From NCBI GenBank assembly GCA_947173485.1, contig CAMWFH010000001.1, positions 434,001 through 498,000 of the forward strand: DNA of 64,000 nucleotides, written 5' to 3'. Position 1 is the first letter of the stretch. Every line of letters starts with the position of its first letter. Position numbers and translations under genes: made by a program. This DNA comes from an uncultured Clostridia bacterium. Its GTDB lineage: Bacteria > Bacillota > Clostridia > Oscillospirales > Oscillospiraceae. The notes beneath the pieces were generated by a model. That model worked only from the letters and a program-made list of their open reading frames with translations. It made no database searches and was not told the DNA's origin. Shown here piece by piece: positions 41,891 through 48,511 of the stretch.

Positions 41891-43984
41891 ATGGAAGCAA
41901 AATTGACTGACATCTACGGTTCCCTGGTCTTTAGTGAGGACGTGATGCGCCAGCGCCTCTCCGTCACCTGCTACAACGCCTGGCGGGCCTGCATCGCCCA
42001 GAATAAGCCCCTGACCCTGGATATCGCCCACGAGATGGCCAACGCCATGAAGGACTGGGCCATCGAGCACGGGGCCACCCACTTCACCCACTGGTTCCAG
42101 CCCATGACCGGCGTCACCGCCGAGAAGCACGACAGCTTCATCACCCCCGGGGAGGGAGGGCGGGTGCTGCTCCACTTCTCCGGCAAGGAGCTGGTCCGGG
42201 GGGAGCCGGACGCCTCCTCCTTCCCCTCCGGCGGCCTGCGGGCCACCTTCGAGGCGAGAGGCTACACCGCCTGGGACCCCACCGCCTACGCCTTCATCAA
42301 GGACGGCAGCCTCTGCATCCCCACGGTGTTCTGCTCCTACGGGGGCCACGCCCTGGATAAAAAGACCCCCCTCCTCCGCTCCTGCGAGGCCCTGAGCAAG
42401 CAGGCAGTCCGGGTGCTGCGGCTCTTCGGCATGACGGACGTGAAGCGGGTCATCCCCCAGGTGGGGCCGGAGCAGGAGTACTTCCTGGTGGACAAGGCGG
42501 TCTACAGCAAGCGGGAGGACCTGAGCCTCTGCGGCCGGACCCTCTTCGGCGCCCCCTCCCCCAAGGGGCAGGACCTGGACGACCACTACTTCGGCGCCAT
42601 CAAGCCCCGGATCGCCGCCTATATGGCGGACCTGGACCAGGAGCTTTGGAAGCTGGGCATCGCCGCCAAGACCAAGCACAACGAGGTGGCCCCGGCCCAG
42701 CACGAGCTGGCCCCCATCTATGCCGATGCCAATACCGCCTGTGACCACAACCAGCTGACCATGGAGATCATGAAGAAGGTGGCCGCCCGCCACGACATGG
42801 TCTGCCTGCTCCATGAGAAGCCCTTCGCCGGGGTCAACGGCTCCGGCAAGCACAACAACTGGTCCATCTCTACCGACACCGGCCTGAACCTCTTCAAGCC
42901 CGGCTCCACCCCCAGTCAGAACGCCCGGTTCCTCCTGTTCCTCACCGCCTTCCTCAAGGGCGCCGACGAGTACCAGGCCCTCCTGCGCTCCGGTGTGGCC
43001 AACGCCGGCAACGACCACCGTCTGGGGGCCAACGAGGCCCCGCCAGCCATCATCTCCGTGTTCCTGGGCGACGAGCTGAACGCCATCGTGGAGAGCATCA
43101 TCCACGGCACCGCCTACGAGGACCAGAGCAAAAAGACCCTCCAGATCGGTGTGGACGTGCTGCCCGCCATCCCCCAGGACACCACCGACCGGAACCGGAC
43201 CTCCCCCCTGGCCTTCACCGGCAACAAGTTCGAGTTCCGTATGCTGGGCTCCAGCCAGTCCATCTCCGGCCCCAACGTGGCGCTGAACACCATCATGGCC
43301 GAGGAGCTGCGGCAGTTCGCCGACGAGCTGGAGGGGGCGGAGGACTTCAACGCCGCCCTGGCCGCCCTGATTCGGCGGGAGCTGACCGCCCACCAGCGGA
43401 TCGTTTTCAACGGCAACGGCTACGAGGACGCCTGGATCGAGGAGGCGGAGCGCCGGGGCCTGGACAACTACACCTGCACCGCCGACGCCCTGCCCCACTT
43501 CCTGGATGAGAAGAACATCGAGATGTTCACCCGCCACGGGGTCTTTACCAAGGAGGAGATGCGGGCCCGCCATGAGATCCACATGGAGACCTACGTCAAG
43601 ACCATCCACATCGAGGCCCTGACCATGGTGGACATGGTGCGCAAGGATATCTACCCCGCCGCCACCCACGCCATGCGGCACCTGGCGGAGACCATCACCA
43701 CCAAGCGGGCCGCCGTGGCGGATATCGACTGCACCCTGGAGGAGGCGCTACTGAAGCGGATGACGGAGCTGTCCAAGGAGCTGTTCACCACCTGCCACGC
43801 CCTGGAGAACGCTCTGGAGAACGCGCCCACCGGCGACATGGCGGCGGAGCTGCGCTACTACCGCAACGTCATCTTCTCCGATATGGAAAAGGCCCGGGCC
43901 GCCGCCGACGGTCTGGAGGTCATCACCCCCGCCTCCTACTGGCCCTATCCCAGCTATCGGGAGCTGCTGTTCAGCATCAGCTGA
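41891..43984 (+). CDS. glnN: Glutamine synthetase type III
   Basis: Makes glutamine from glutamate and ammonia. 697 residues, the size of GSIII and not of the 440-470-residue GSI. Visible: HFTHWFQPMTG (about 65), VGPEQEYFLVDKAVY (about 195), AKTKHNEVAPAQHELAPIYADANTACDHNQLTMEIMKKVAARH (about 260-300), CLLHEKPFAGVNGSGKHNNWSIST and NAGNDHRLGANEAPPAIISVFLG. AAAGGAG 7 nt before the ATG at 41891 sets the start; an earlier ATG at 41846 overlaps asnB but lacks a ribosome site. In the asnB transcript, hence probably under the same T-box. Confidence 0.97.
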   Translation: MEAKLTDIYGSLVFSEDVMRQRLSVTCYNAWRACIAQNKPLTLDIAHEMANAMKDWAIEHGATHFTHWFQPMTGVTAEKHDSFITPGEGGRVLLHFSGKELVRGEPDASSFPSGGLRATFEARGYTAWDPTAYAFIKDGSLCIPTVFCSYGGHALDKKTPLLRSCEALSKQAVRVLRLFGMTDVKRVIPQVGPEQEYFLVDKAVYSKREDLSLCGRTLFGAPSPKGQDLDDHYFGAIKPRIAAYMADLDQELWKLGIAAKTKHNEVAPAQHELAPIYADANTACDHNQLTMEIMKKVAARHDMVCLLHEKPFAGVNGSGKHNNWSISTDTGLNLFKPGSTPSQNARFLLFLTAFLKGADEYQALLRSGVANAGNDHRLGANEAPPAIISVFLGDELNAIVESIIHGTAYEDQSKKTLQIGVDVLPAIPQDTTDRNRTSPLAFTGNKFEFRMLGSSQSISGPNVALNTIMAEELRQFADELEGAEDFNAALAALIRRELTAHQRIVFNGNGYEDAWIEEAERRGLDNYTCTADALPHFLDEKNIEMFTRHGVFTKEEMRARHEIHMETYVKTIHIEALTMVDMVRKDIYPAATHAMRHLAETITTKRAAVADIDCTLEEALLKRMTELSKELFTTCHALENALENAPTGDMAAELRYYRNVIFSDMEKARAAADGLEVITPASYWPYPSYRELLFSIS

Positions 43985-43988
43985 GGCT

Positions 43989-44134
43989 GTGCCGGTCCGG
44001 CACGGCTCGGCCCATATAGACCGCGCGGGCGGCTGACCTAGGTCAGCCGCCCCAGCCTATCGAAAAAGTCTGCCCAAAGGCAGACCTTTTCGGCAGTAAG
44101 GAGGGACTACTTCGGCGGTCCCTCCTTACTGCCG
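43989..44134 (+). repeat. Cluster of four hairpins after glnN, with the constant tail CAGCCTATCGAAAAA
   Basis: In order: GTGCCG/CGGCAC (43989-44003), a perfect 24-nt palindrome (44028-44051, arms GGCGGCTGACCT), the tail CAGCCTATCGAAAAA (44053-44067), a hairpin GTCTGCC/GGCAGAC followed by CTTTT (44068-44090, the likely glnN terminator), and a 17-bp perfect stem starting CGGCAGTAAGG (44091-44134). The palindrome-plus-tail unit recurs inverted at 44908-44947, on the far side of the GNAT gene. Confidence 0.75.
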
Positions 44135-44224
44135 CGACCATTTGCAGTGATATCGGGCAAGGAAAGCCAAGATGATTCCGAGCTTCATCTTCATAGTCTC
44201 CTATGAACTCGTGATGCCGGCAGG

Positions 44225-44677
44225 CTAAAGGATCATCCGTATGACCTGCGGGAAACACTGTTTACCGCGCCTGCTGCATGTATGGCAGCTGGCCGCGGCA
44301 ACTTGTGGAGATGTGTCCCGATCCATGCGCTCCCAGCCAAGGCGGTAGTAATAATCTGGGACCTTTGCGCTGCCCCAAAGTTCTTTGATCCCCATTTTGC
44401 GGGCTTCATCAAATACGACATTCTGCATGATCTTTCCGTAGCCCTTATTCCGATGATCCTGCCTGACAGCCAGATCACCGAGGGTATAGACGCTATCCCT
44501 GATCTGCAGGGTAACGGCGGCGATCAGTTCTCCGGTCGCGGCGTCCTCCATCCGCCACATCTTCACCATACCCTCCGGCGGCGTTTCGCTGATCTCGATC
44601 TCCATACCGCTCTCATGGAACAGCACAGAAAGCGGATAGTAGTCCTCAGTCTCCTTGATCACATACGGTAGCGCCAT
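44225..44677 (-). CDS. GNAT-family N-acetyltransferase
   Basis: 150 residues. Motif A is visible as TLGDLAVRQDHRNKGYGKIMQNVVFDEARKMG (acetyl-CoA loop HRNKGYG, near 75-95), followed by the strand LWGSAKVPDYYYRLGWER. N-terminal substrate part: YPLSVLFHESGMEIEISETP. GAGAGGA lies 10 nt before the ATG at 44677; a GTG 9 bp earlier is possible. The gene stands alone with its own promoter between inverted copies of a hairpin repeat, and its codon use is more AT-rich than the flanks, which suggests acquisition. Substrate unknown. Confidence 0.88.
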   Translation of the reverse strand: MALPYVIKETEDYYPLSVLFHESGMEIEISETPPEGMVKMWRMEDAATGELIAAVTLQIRDSVYTLGDLAVRQDHRNKGYGKIMQNVVFDEARKMGIKELWGSAKVPDYYYRLGWERMDRDTSPQVAAASCHTCSRRGKQCFPQVIRMIL

Positions 44678-44818
44678 AGCAAACACATCCTCTCATTCGA
44701 ATCAGATCGCTTAATGTGACATGAAAGCAGTCAGACGCCACCACAAGGCGGCGGCATAACGTTCATCTCAAAGCAGACGGATGTAATACGTTTGACAAAT
44801 GTTATAGGTTTATAATAT

Positions 44819-44847
44819 AGGATATCCGCAACGAAACAAGTTGTCAA
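44819..44847 (-). promoter_or_regulatory. Promoter of the GNAT gene
   Basis: On the minus strand TTGACA, 17-bp spacer, TATCCT, about 140 bp upstream of the ATG at 44677. The rest of 44690-44905 is AT-rich and holds no gene I can support. Confidence 0.5.
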
Positions 44848-44907
44848 TCGATCTGCGCAAAGTTTGACAGGTCTCGTGTAATGTCAACCTTAATGGAAAG
44901 CCGGCCG

Positions 44908-44947
44908 TTTTTCGACAGGCTGAGAGGGACTGCCGGAGCAGTCCCTC
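44908..44947 (-). repeat. Hairpin plus CAGCCTGTCGAAAAA tail, inverted copy
   Basis: On the minus strand a perfect 10-bp stem (GAGGGACTGC/GCAGTCCCTC, 44924-44947) is followed by T and CAGCCTGTCGAAAAA (44922-44908). Same plan as the unit at 44028-44067: variable palindrome, one base, constant tail, with one base difference in the tail. It lies 29 bp after the ferredoxin-type gene and may also terminate that transcript. Confidence 0.7.
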
Positions 44948-44975
44948 GTTTATCGTCTATCATCGTATCCCGCCG

Positions 44976-45599
44976 TTATGTACGGGACAGGATCTCCCCC
45001 TCCGCGGAGATTGTGACCACGCTGTAGGGGATATCCCGCCCCTCCAGCGCCCTTTGGACGGCATACGGAAGGCCGCCGCAGCAGGGCACCTCCATCCTGA
45101 CCACCGTAACGCTGCGGATATCGTTGGCGCGGAAGATCTCCGCCAGCTTGACAGAGTAGTCCACCCCATCCAGCTTCGGGCACCCGATCAGGACGGCACA
45201 GCCCTGGATGAAGTCCTGGTGGAAGCTCCCATAGGCATAGGCGGCGCAGCTGGCGGCGATCAGCAGATCGGCCCCAGCGAGCCAGGGCGCGTTCACCGGC
45301 GCCAGCTTGATCTGCACCGGCCACTGCCGCAGCTGGGAGGACCGCGCCGCCGCCGGAACGGAGGCTCCCTTCGCCGCCTGGACCGCCGCCTCGTCATAGG
45401 CCGCCGCCTCCCGCTCCACAAAGGTGATGGCCCCGGTGGGGCAGGCGGGCAGGCAGTCGCCCAAGCCGTCGCAGTAGTCGTCCCGCAATAGGCGGGCCTT
45501 GCCCTCCACCATGCCGATGGCGCCCTCGTGGCAGGCACTGGCGCAGGCGCCGCAGCCGTTGCACTTCTCCTGGTCGATCTCAACGATCCTTCTGACCAT
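44976..45599 (-). CDS. Iron-sulfur protein with an N-terminal 2x[4Fe-4S] ferredoxin domain
   Basis: 207 residues. Residues 1-65 carry two ferredoxin motifs: CNGCGACASACHEGAI and CDGLGDCLPACPTGAITF (the second has CxxxxxCxxxC, wider than the normal CxxCxxC spacing, so the second cluster may be altered). The remainder contains AASCAAYAYGSFHQDFIQGCAVLIGCPKLDG and EVPCCGGLP, additional cysteines that could bind another cluster or metal. Such proteins occur in anaerobes beside redox enzymes; the electron partner is unknown. Overlaps the upstream small gene by 20 bp. Confidence 0.85.
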   Translation of the reverse strand: MVRRIVEIDQEKCNGCGACASACHEGAIGMVEGKARLLRDDYCDGLGDCLPACPTGAITFVEREAAAYDEAAVQAAKGASVPAAARSSQLRQWPVQIKLAPVNAPWLAGADLLIAASCAAYAYGSFHQDFIQGCAVLIGCPKLDGVDYSVKLAEIFRANDIRSVTVVRMEVPCCGGLPYAVQRALEGRDIPYSVVTISAEGEILSRT

Positions 45600-45858
45600 G
45601 CCGTTCCTCCTCCCGGTGCCGCTTCTGGGCCGCGGCGATCTCCATCATTTTTTCATACATCTCATCGCCCACGCACTGCCGGGCGTACTTGCACCACTGG
45701 ACGCAGCTGAGTTCATCGTTATACGCGACAAAACCGCATTTCTCGCAGGCTACCTCCGTATCCACAGAGAAGATCTCGATAACGCTCCCGCACTGGGGGC
45801 AGATCTTCTCCTTGATCGTAGGCGTCCGGGGCTTGCCCTGACAGCCCTCCATGATCAT
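45580..45858 (-). CDS. Small zinc-ribbon-type protein coupled to the ferredoxin-like gene
   Basis: 92 residues. Two CxxC pairs (CPQCGSVIEIFSVDTEVACEKCG) form a zinc or iron ribbon in the first half; SCVQWCKYARQCVGDEMYEKMMEI follows with three more cysteines. GGGAGGTG precedes the ATG at 45858. The 20-bp overlap with the next gene implies co-translation. Proteins of this look are conserved in anaerobic Clostridia; I cannot name a function. Confidence 0.78.
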   Translation of the reverse strand: MIMEGCQGKPRTPTIKEKICPQCGSVIEIFSVDTEVACEKCGFVAYNDELSCVQWCKYARQCVGDEMYEKMMEIAAAQKRHREEERHGQKDR

Positions 45859-45999
45859 AGAGCCCACCTCCCTTTCGCACCTTCACTTTACATCAACTTC
45901 GCCTATGTGTCAATATCCGCGGCGGCCGCTGGCCGCGGGAATGTTTCCCGCCCCTGCCGCGGCGCTCCAGGCATTGTATACGATTCCCAATTTTCACTC

Positions 46000-46027
46000 T
46001 TGACTTTGGGGCAGGAAGTGCTATACT
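46000..46027 (+). promoter_or_regulatory. Promoter of the Cys/His-repeat protein gene
   Basis: TTGACT (46000-46005), 16-bp spacer, TATACT (46022-46027), about 54 bp before the start codon. Confidence 0.65.
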
Positions 46028-46080
46028 GATCTTGTTCATATAAGAGCGCTGCACATACTTTGTAAAAGGAGATGGGACCG

Positions 46081-46572
46081 ATGCGAAAAACACCTTTTGC
46101 GGTGGGCCTGCTCTGCTTCCTGCTGGCGGCCCTCCTGACCATTCCCGCCCTGGCCCACGGACACCGCGGACACCACGGCGGGCATCACAGTTACGCCGTC
46201 CAGACGGAGATCACCGTCTGCCCCTATGATGACTGCACGACAGCTGGCCGCCATGCCCATGACGGCTTGACCTACTGCGGCTATGACCACGCCGGCGGCG
46301 TGTGCAACGGCAGCTGCTACGCCCTCTGCGAGGTGGAGGACTGCACGGAGACCGGCCGGCACAGCCACGATGGCGTGACCTACTGCGGCTACGACCACGA
46401 GGCGGGCTTCTGCGACGGCGCCTGCCGCCAGCTCTGCGCCGTGGATGGCTGCAAGCTCTCCGGGCTCCACACCCACAGCGGCACGCTCTGCTGCGGGAAC
46501 GCCCATGAGGCCGGCTTCTGCGATGGCAGCTGTTCCACCACGGCCCGGCACTGCCGCAGCTGGTGCCGGTAA
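46081..46572 (+). CDS. Secreted protein with three Cys/His-rich repeats
   Basis: 163 residues. Signal peptide (residues 1-26, ending IPALAHG), a His-rich stretch (HGHRGHHGGHHS, residues 26-37), then three repeats of 36 residues starting at Cys47, Cys83 and Cys119: C-x4-C-x3-G-x-H-x-H-x-G-x3-C-CGY/GN-x-H-x3-G-x-CxG-x-C. Each repeat has six Cys and three His. AAAAGGAG lies 9 nt before the ATG at 46081. Own promoter and terminator. It could bind metal outside the cell or be disulfide-rich; I recognise no described family. Confidence 0.82.
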   Translation: MRKTPFAVGLLCFLLAALLTIPALAHGHRGHHGGHHSYAVQTEITVCPYDDCTTAGRHAHDGLTYCGYDHAGGVCNGSCYALCEVEDCTETGRHSHDGVTYCGYDHEAGFCDGACRQLCAVDGCKLSGLHTHSGTLCCGNAHEAGFCDGSCSTTARHCRSWCR

Positions 46573-46596
46573 GCCCCCCTATCAGCAAGGACCGGA

Positions 46597-46632
46597 ACAG
46601 CCCCTGGAGATCGTCTCCAGGGGCTGTCTATG
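46597..46632 (+). terminator. Hairpin after the Cys/His-repeat gene
   Basis: A 14-bp perfect stem (ACAGCCCCTGGAGA and its complement, loop TCG, 46597-46627) followed by CTATGTCT. Confidence 0.65.
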
Positions 46633-46654
46633 TCTCTTGGCTATCCGCTATCGT

Positions 46655-47188
46655 TCACGTCGTCACAAAGGAGATCAGATTCCATGCCTCGTCCGTAGTC
46701 CCGGGCTCCCAGGCCACGATGAAGCACAGCTCCTCAAAGCTCTTTTCACAGGGACGCTCCTTAGGCGTATCTATGATATGGATCTCAAATCCGCGAGCCG
46801 TCTCGCCCCAGGTCTTATACGGCAAAACGCGCTCCCGCTGGGTGTAGTGCCTCTCGATATCCTCGGAATCCGGCGCGCCCATACCGATCGTATGACCGTT
46901 ATATGTTCCAACGATATTGACCATATATTCGCCGCCGCCGTCATTCCGCAGCTGGCCGCTGTCAAATTTGCAGAGGAGGATATCCCCTTTCCTCAGGCTG
47001 TCCCTGTCAGGGTAGAGCCGGTACAGCCCCTGGGGCACCTTTTGCGTGCCGTCTGCCAGATAGATGCCGTAGTCGAACGGCACAGCTAAAAAGTGTACCG
47101 GCTGGCCGTTTTGAAAGATATGGACCGCGCCAAAGGGCGTTTTCAGTTCGTTCTTCCACATACCCAGATCCTTCTTGAAGATACGCAT
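46655..47188 (-). CDS. Unrecognised cytoplasmic protein
   Basis: About 177 residues from an ATG at 47188, without a good ribosome site; the frame is open further upstream, so the start is uncertain. Beta-rich: TPFGAVHIFQNGQPVHFLAVPFDYGIYLADG, RKGDILLCKFDSGQL, ETARGFEIHIIDTP, FEELCFIVAWEPG. No signal peptide or membrane segment. A 14-bp GC hairpin (47230-47263) separates it from the DUF4279 gene. It could be an immunity-type orphan but nothing in the sequence proves that. Confidence 0.6.
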   Translation of the reverse strand: MRIFKKDLGMWKNELKTPFGAVHIFQNGQPVHFLAVPFDYGIYLADGTQKVPQGLYRLYPDRDSLRKGDILLCKFDSGQLRNDGGGEYMVNIVGTYNGHTIGMGAPDSEDIERHYTQRERVLPYKTWGETARGFEIHIIDTPKERPCEKSFEELCFIVAWEPGTTDEAWNLISFVTT

Positions 47189-47358
47189 AGTATTTTGCCG
47201 GTCACAGCAAGGGCCGCTAAGCCTAGAATGGCCCCCTGGGGAGATAGCGCTCCCCAGGGGGCCGACCTTTGCGTGAATGCCTTGAATAACTCTCCGCGTT
47301 TTCAGGCAAATACAGTATACCACCCCTCTGCCAAAAAAGCAAGAGGAATTTTACACTG

Positions 47359-47823
47359 TTACATATCTCGATAGCAGAACAGATCCACCACGATCTCTGT
47401 CCCGGTCAGATAGCAGAACTCGATCACGTCATGAGTCATACCGATGACGCCCCCCTCGTCCGGGGACTGGGGATCGATCTCTATACTGAACGTCACGTTA
47501 TACCGCTCCCGAATCGCCCGCAGGGCTGGGATATGGGGCCGTAGCGCCGCCGCGATCCGGCCGCACTGGTCCAGCCGGCTGACGGCCGGCTCCGCCTGAC
47601 GGCAGCCATACCAGGCGGAGAAGGGATACCGCCCCCTGCCGCCAGGCCGGGCCTCGCCGGCCCGGTGGGCCCGGAAGGGCTGGAGCCCCAGCAGCGCCGT
47701 GATCTCGTCCGGGTCAAAGGCGCTGTCCGGCTCTGGGAGGAACCCCTCATCAAAGTCCAGCACCCCGGCGCTCTTGATCAGAAAGAAGGCATAGCAGCCT
47801 GTCCGCTCTGTCCCGCCGTCCAT
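47359..47823 (-). CDS. DUF4279 protein
   Basis: 154 residues. The pattern YAFFLIKSAGVLDFD, FDPDEITALLGLQPFRAHRAGE, SAWYGC, RIAAALRPHIPALRAIRERYNVTFSIEI and a C-terminal EFCYLTGTEIVVDLFCY is typical for DUF4279 (an immunity-type beta/alpha domain often found near toxins). Its ATG at 47823 is 1 bp after the stop of the DUF3786 gene, with GGAGG inside that gene's end, so the two are coupled. No toxin gene is visible nearby. Confidence 0.8.
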   Translation of the reverse strand: MDGGTERTGCYAFFLIKSAGVLDFDEGFLPEPDSAFDPDEITALLGLQPFRAHRAGEARPGGRGRYPFSAWYGCRQAEPAVSRLDQCGRIAAALRPHIPALRAIRERYNVTFSIEIDPQSPDEGGVIGMTHDVIEFCYLTGTEIVVDLFCYRDM

Positions 47824-47824
47824 C

Positions 47825-48442
47825 CTACGCCTCCATCTCCTCCGCCAGCCGCCGCCAGAGGTGGGACACCGCGTAAAAGGTGGTCTCGTAGTGCATATAG
47901 CGCAGGACGTTCTCGTCCCACATGATCTTGACCACCGGACCGAACTCCTCGTCAGAGTCCCAGAATTGCAGGACCAGCGGCAGGAACGGGAAGAGAGGGA
48001 GCCGGTAGGCCACATCCCCAACGGCCTCTCGCCGGCCTCCCAGCGCCTCGCAGGCCCGTGCCAGGGCCTCGGTCCGATGCTCGAACCGCTCCGCCGCCGC
48101 CCGGAACATCCCCTGCTCGATGCTGGCGGTGCGGACCGCGCCGGGCAGATGCTCCATGGAGACGAGCCGCCCCGCCAGGCCGCCGCCCTCCCCATAGCAC
48201 AGCACGTCGAAGATGGTCATGCTCTCATCGAACCCGGCGTGTTCCGCCGTCTGGAAGCCGTCCTTAGACCACTCCACCCGGCCCGTGGTCCGGCCGATCC
48301 GGCAGTCCCGGCCCAGAAGGGGCAGGTAGAGATAGTCCTTGTCGTGGGCCAGACAGTATCGGGCGATCATCTCCTCTTGGTCGTAGGCCAGAAACGCCTG
48401 CTCCATCCGGTCCCGGGTGATCTCATAATTCGTCTTTCCCAT
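47825..48442 (-). CDS. DUF3786 protein
   Basis: 205 residues with DUF3786 features: YLYLPLLGRDCRIGRTTGRVEW, TIFDVLCYGEGGGLAGRLVSMEHLPG, a helical middle, and VAYRLPLFPFLPLVLQFWDSDEEFGPVVKIMWDENVLRYMHYETTFYAVSHLWRRL. In anaerobes such proteins are sometimes found with corrinoid or metal enzymes, but their role is unknown. AAGGAG 8 nt before the ATG at 48442; an in-frame GTG lies 6 bp upstream. Confidence 0.85.
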   Translation of the reverse strand: MGKTNYEITRDRMEQAFLAYDQEEMIARYCLAHDKDYLYLPLLGRDCRIGRTTGRVEWSKDGFQTAEHAGFDESMTIFDVLCYGEGGGLAGRLVSMEHLPGAVRTASIEQGMFRAAAERFEHRTEALARACEALGGRREAVGDVAYRLPLFPFLPLVLQFWDSDEEFGPVVKIMWDENVLRYMHYETTFYAVSHLWRRLAEEMEA

Positions 48443-48465
48443 CGTCACCGCTCCTTTGCACCTTA

Positions 48466-48495
48466 GAAAAGGCCCCCGTGCATCGCACGAGGGCC
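48466..48495 (-). terminator. Terminator of nifJ
   Basis: On the minus strand an 11-bp stem GGCCCTCGTGC/GCACGGGGGCC with one mismatch is followed by TTTTCT, 16 bp after the nifJ stop. Confidence 0.85.
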
Positions 48496-48511
48496 ATAAT
48501 GCGCACCGGTC

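Noticed and set aside
41690..43681. A 663-codon minus-strand frame
   Set aside because: Antisense to glnN; no ribosome site and shadow-type composition.
47230..47263. Intrinsic terminator for the DUF4279 gene
   Set aside because: The 14-bp stem is strong but no T-run follows on either strand, so it is mentioned only as a hairpin.
47359..48195. Longer version of the DUF4279 gene running back into the DUF3786 gene
   Set aside because: The upstream part is out of frame with DUF3786 coding and Arg/Trp-rich; a good start with GGAGG exists at 47823.
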